Assembly (NCBI GenBank): GCA_038087015.1 | Contig: JASBNA010000040.1 | Location: 62,001-126,000 of the forward strand | From: Cerrena zonata | Taxonomy: Eukaryota; Basidiomycota; Agaricomycetes; Polyporales; Cerrenaceae | DNA length: 64,000 bases | Reading direction: 5' to 3' | Shown here: positions 62,827 through 64,000 of the stretch, in pieces | How positions within the stretch are numbered: position 1 is the first letter of the stretch | How the letters are laid out: each line of letters starts with the position of its first letter | Program-made: the position numbers and the translations under genes | The notes under the pieces: model-generated | Databases searched by the model: none | Told to the model about the DNA's origin: nothing | The model's input: only the letters and a program-made list of their open reading frames with translations

Positions 62827-63700
62827 ATGGATTTCAATCGTCCTCAGTCCAAGCAATCGTCTTCAAAGCCTCTCATCCTTACTCTTGGGGCCGTTGCTAT
62901 TATCTCCTTGGTCTGGTTTCTGTCCAGACCTTCACAAGCTCCTCTTCCTCTCGTTAGTAAGGTTCGTACTTCAACACATTATTATGCGAATATTGGAGAC
63001 TGAGAATAAGCTTAGGCTGTGACTGTCTTGAAAAGTGATTCCGTCAGTGGAACTGTGACATTCAACCAAGCAAAAATTGGCGAACCCGTCACTGTTGTTG
63101 GTGACCTAAGAGGTCTCGATCCTAACGCTAAAAGGGGCTTCCATGTCCAGTATGCAATCATAACCATAAGGAACAACGGTTAAATGCTAACTTTTGTGTA
63201 TAGCGTATCAGGTGACCTTAGCGGTGGATGTGCATCTGCAGGCTCCCATTTCAACCCATTCAGCAGGGACCACGGTGCTCCTGGTGATATCGAGCGACAT
63301 GCAGGGGACTTGGGGAACATTGAAAGTGATTCTAGCGGAAACGCCAAGTTCACGTTCGAGGACCGTTTGATTTCGTTGAATGGACCTCTCAGTATTGTTG
63401 GGTGGGTTCTTGACGTCCAATAAGGAGAGTTCAATTATTAATTTATTTTGTGGTTATTTTTAGTCGCTCTGTTGTCGTCCATGCCGTACGTCAATACTTC
63501 CATGTTATCAGCGTATGTAACTAACAGAATGTGGTCTTTTCCAGGGCACCGACGATCTTGGAAAAGGTGGTAACGACGAATCGTTGAAGACAGGAAATGC
63601 TGGAGGACGTGCGGCATGCGGAGTTATTGGTAAGATATTATTCTTCGTCCCAACCAGCTCTATCGATATTGACGGGCGTGGTCTATTAGGAGTGGCATAA
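62827..63700 (+). CDS. membrane-anchored Cu/Zn superoxide dismutase
   Basis: Six exons, 62827..62961, 63016..63149, 63204..63401, 63464..63485, 63545..63629 and 63690..63700, give 194 residues. The first 45 residues are an extension not found in cytosolic SOD1: a basic/Ser-rich start, a hydrophobic helix (about 15-32, [18 protein letters not shown]) and a short spacer. The SOD domain has all metal ligands and structural residues: [46 protein letters not shown], and the cysteine pair in SGGC and RAACGVIG with the active-site Arg. It should convert superoxide to peroxide at a membrane. Lack of an obvious cleavage site favours an anchor over a secreted form, but a mitochondrial or ER-lumen location is also possible. 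Confidence 0.93.
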
Positions 63701-64000
63701 ACTATATACTGTCACATCATGTGTTACAAGGCTTTCCAAGATTCAAGTGCATTGTTGATATCCAGTTATATCAATCAAACGTATTGTTCAGAGCTTAGCC
63801 TGCATCCCGCTTTCTGATGACATGAAATCATTTTGCAATGGGTTCGCAGTACAAATTGTACTAGTAACTGGTGAGCAAACTACAAGACAGTCGAAAAATG
63901 GGGGCTATATCGATATACTTCAAAATGTAATGACTGAAAACATCAAATTCATCGTCAAACTGTGGAAGGAGATAATACTATTTGCGGTTGGCAATTCCTC
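63701..64000. other. 3' flank of the SOD gene to window end
   Basis: 300 bases, A+T-rich. No gene or repeat seen. Confidence 0.5.

Overview
This window is a gene-dense piece of a filamentous basidiomycete genome, most likely a mushroom-forming agaricomycete. The evidence is short introns (mostly 45-90 bp, GT-AG) cutting nearly every gene, small and micro exons, 5' and 3' flanks rich in C and T, an F-box gene pair, a membrane-anchored TKL-type kinase, and a 7TM family typical of mushrooms. I rebuilt gene models by hand by joining exons so that reading frame and family motifs stay intact. Unless stated otherwise, the exon lengths sum to an intact frame. Splice sites are inferred from sequence only.

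Layout. 0-8 kb: a small coiled-coil protein, FKBP12, a 2.9 kb gene-poor stretch, and an MFS transporter. 9-15 kb: a frame-disrupted F-box gene beside an intact paralogue, then an orphan 350-aa protein. 15-23.5 kb: a 7TM protein, a small membrane protein divergent from the ribosome-biogenesis kinase RIO1, and mitochondrial dihydroxyacid dehydratase (ILV3). 25-33 kb: a Zn2Cys6 regulator, followed by the most striking gene of the window, in which a septin-like GTPase domain reads in frame into two tandem Zn2Cys6 clusters. 33-43 kb: thiazole synthase THI4, a nitronate monooxygenase, a 2H cyclic phosphodiesterase and a secreted GH3 beta-glucosidase. 44-50 kb: an orphan basic protein, chorismate mutase (ARO7), and a free-standing septin-like GTPase that is the paralogue of the GTPase half of the fusion gene. 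50-58 kb: a relic copy of the orphan gene from 14 kb, a membrane-anchored kinase, and the meiotic MutS homologue MSH5 in 24 exons. 58-64 kb: a VAP/Scs2-type ER tether, a membrane-anchored SGNH hydrolase and a membrane-anchored Cu/Zn superoxide dismutase.

Most genes are unrelated housekeeping or metabolic genes: amino-acid synthesis (ILV3, ARO7), thiamine (THI4), RNA processing (cyclic phosphodiesterase, RIO1) and meiosis (MSH5). The exception is 25-33 kb together with 47-50 kb. Three zinc clusters there share the same spacing and the same internal phase-1 intron, and two septin-like domains share two intron positions. This suggests that local duplication and fusion built a GTPase-linked transcription regulator.
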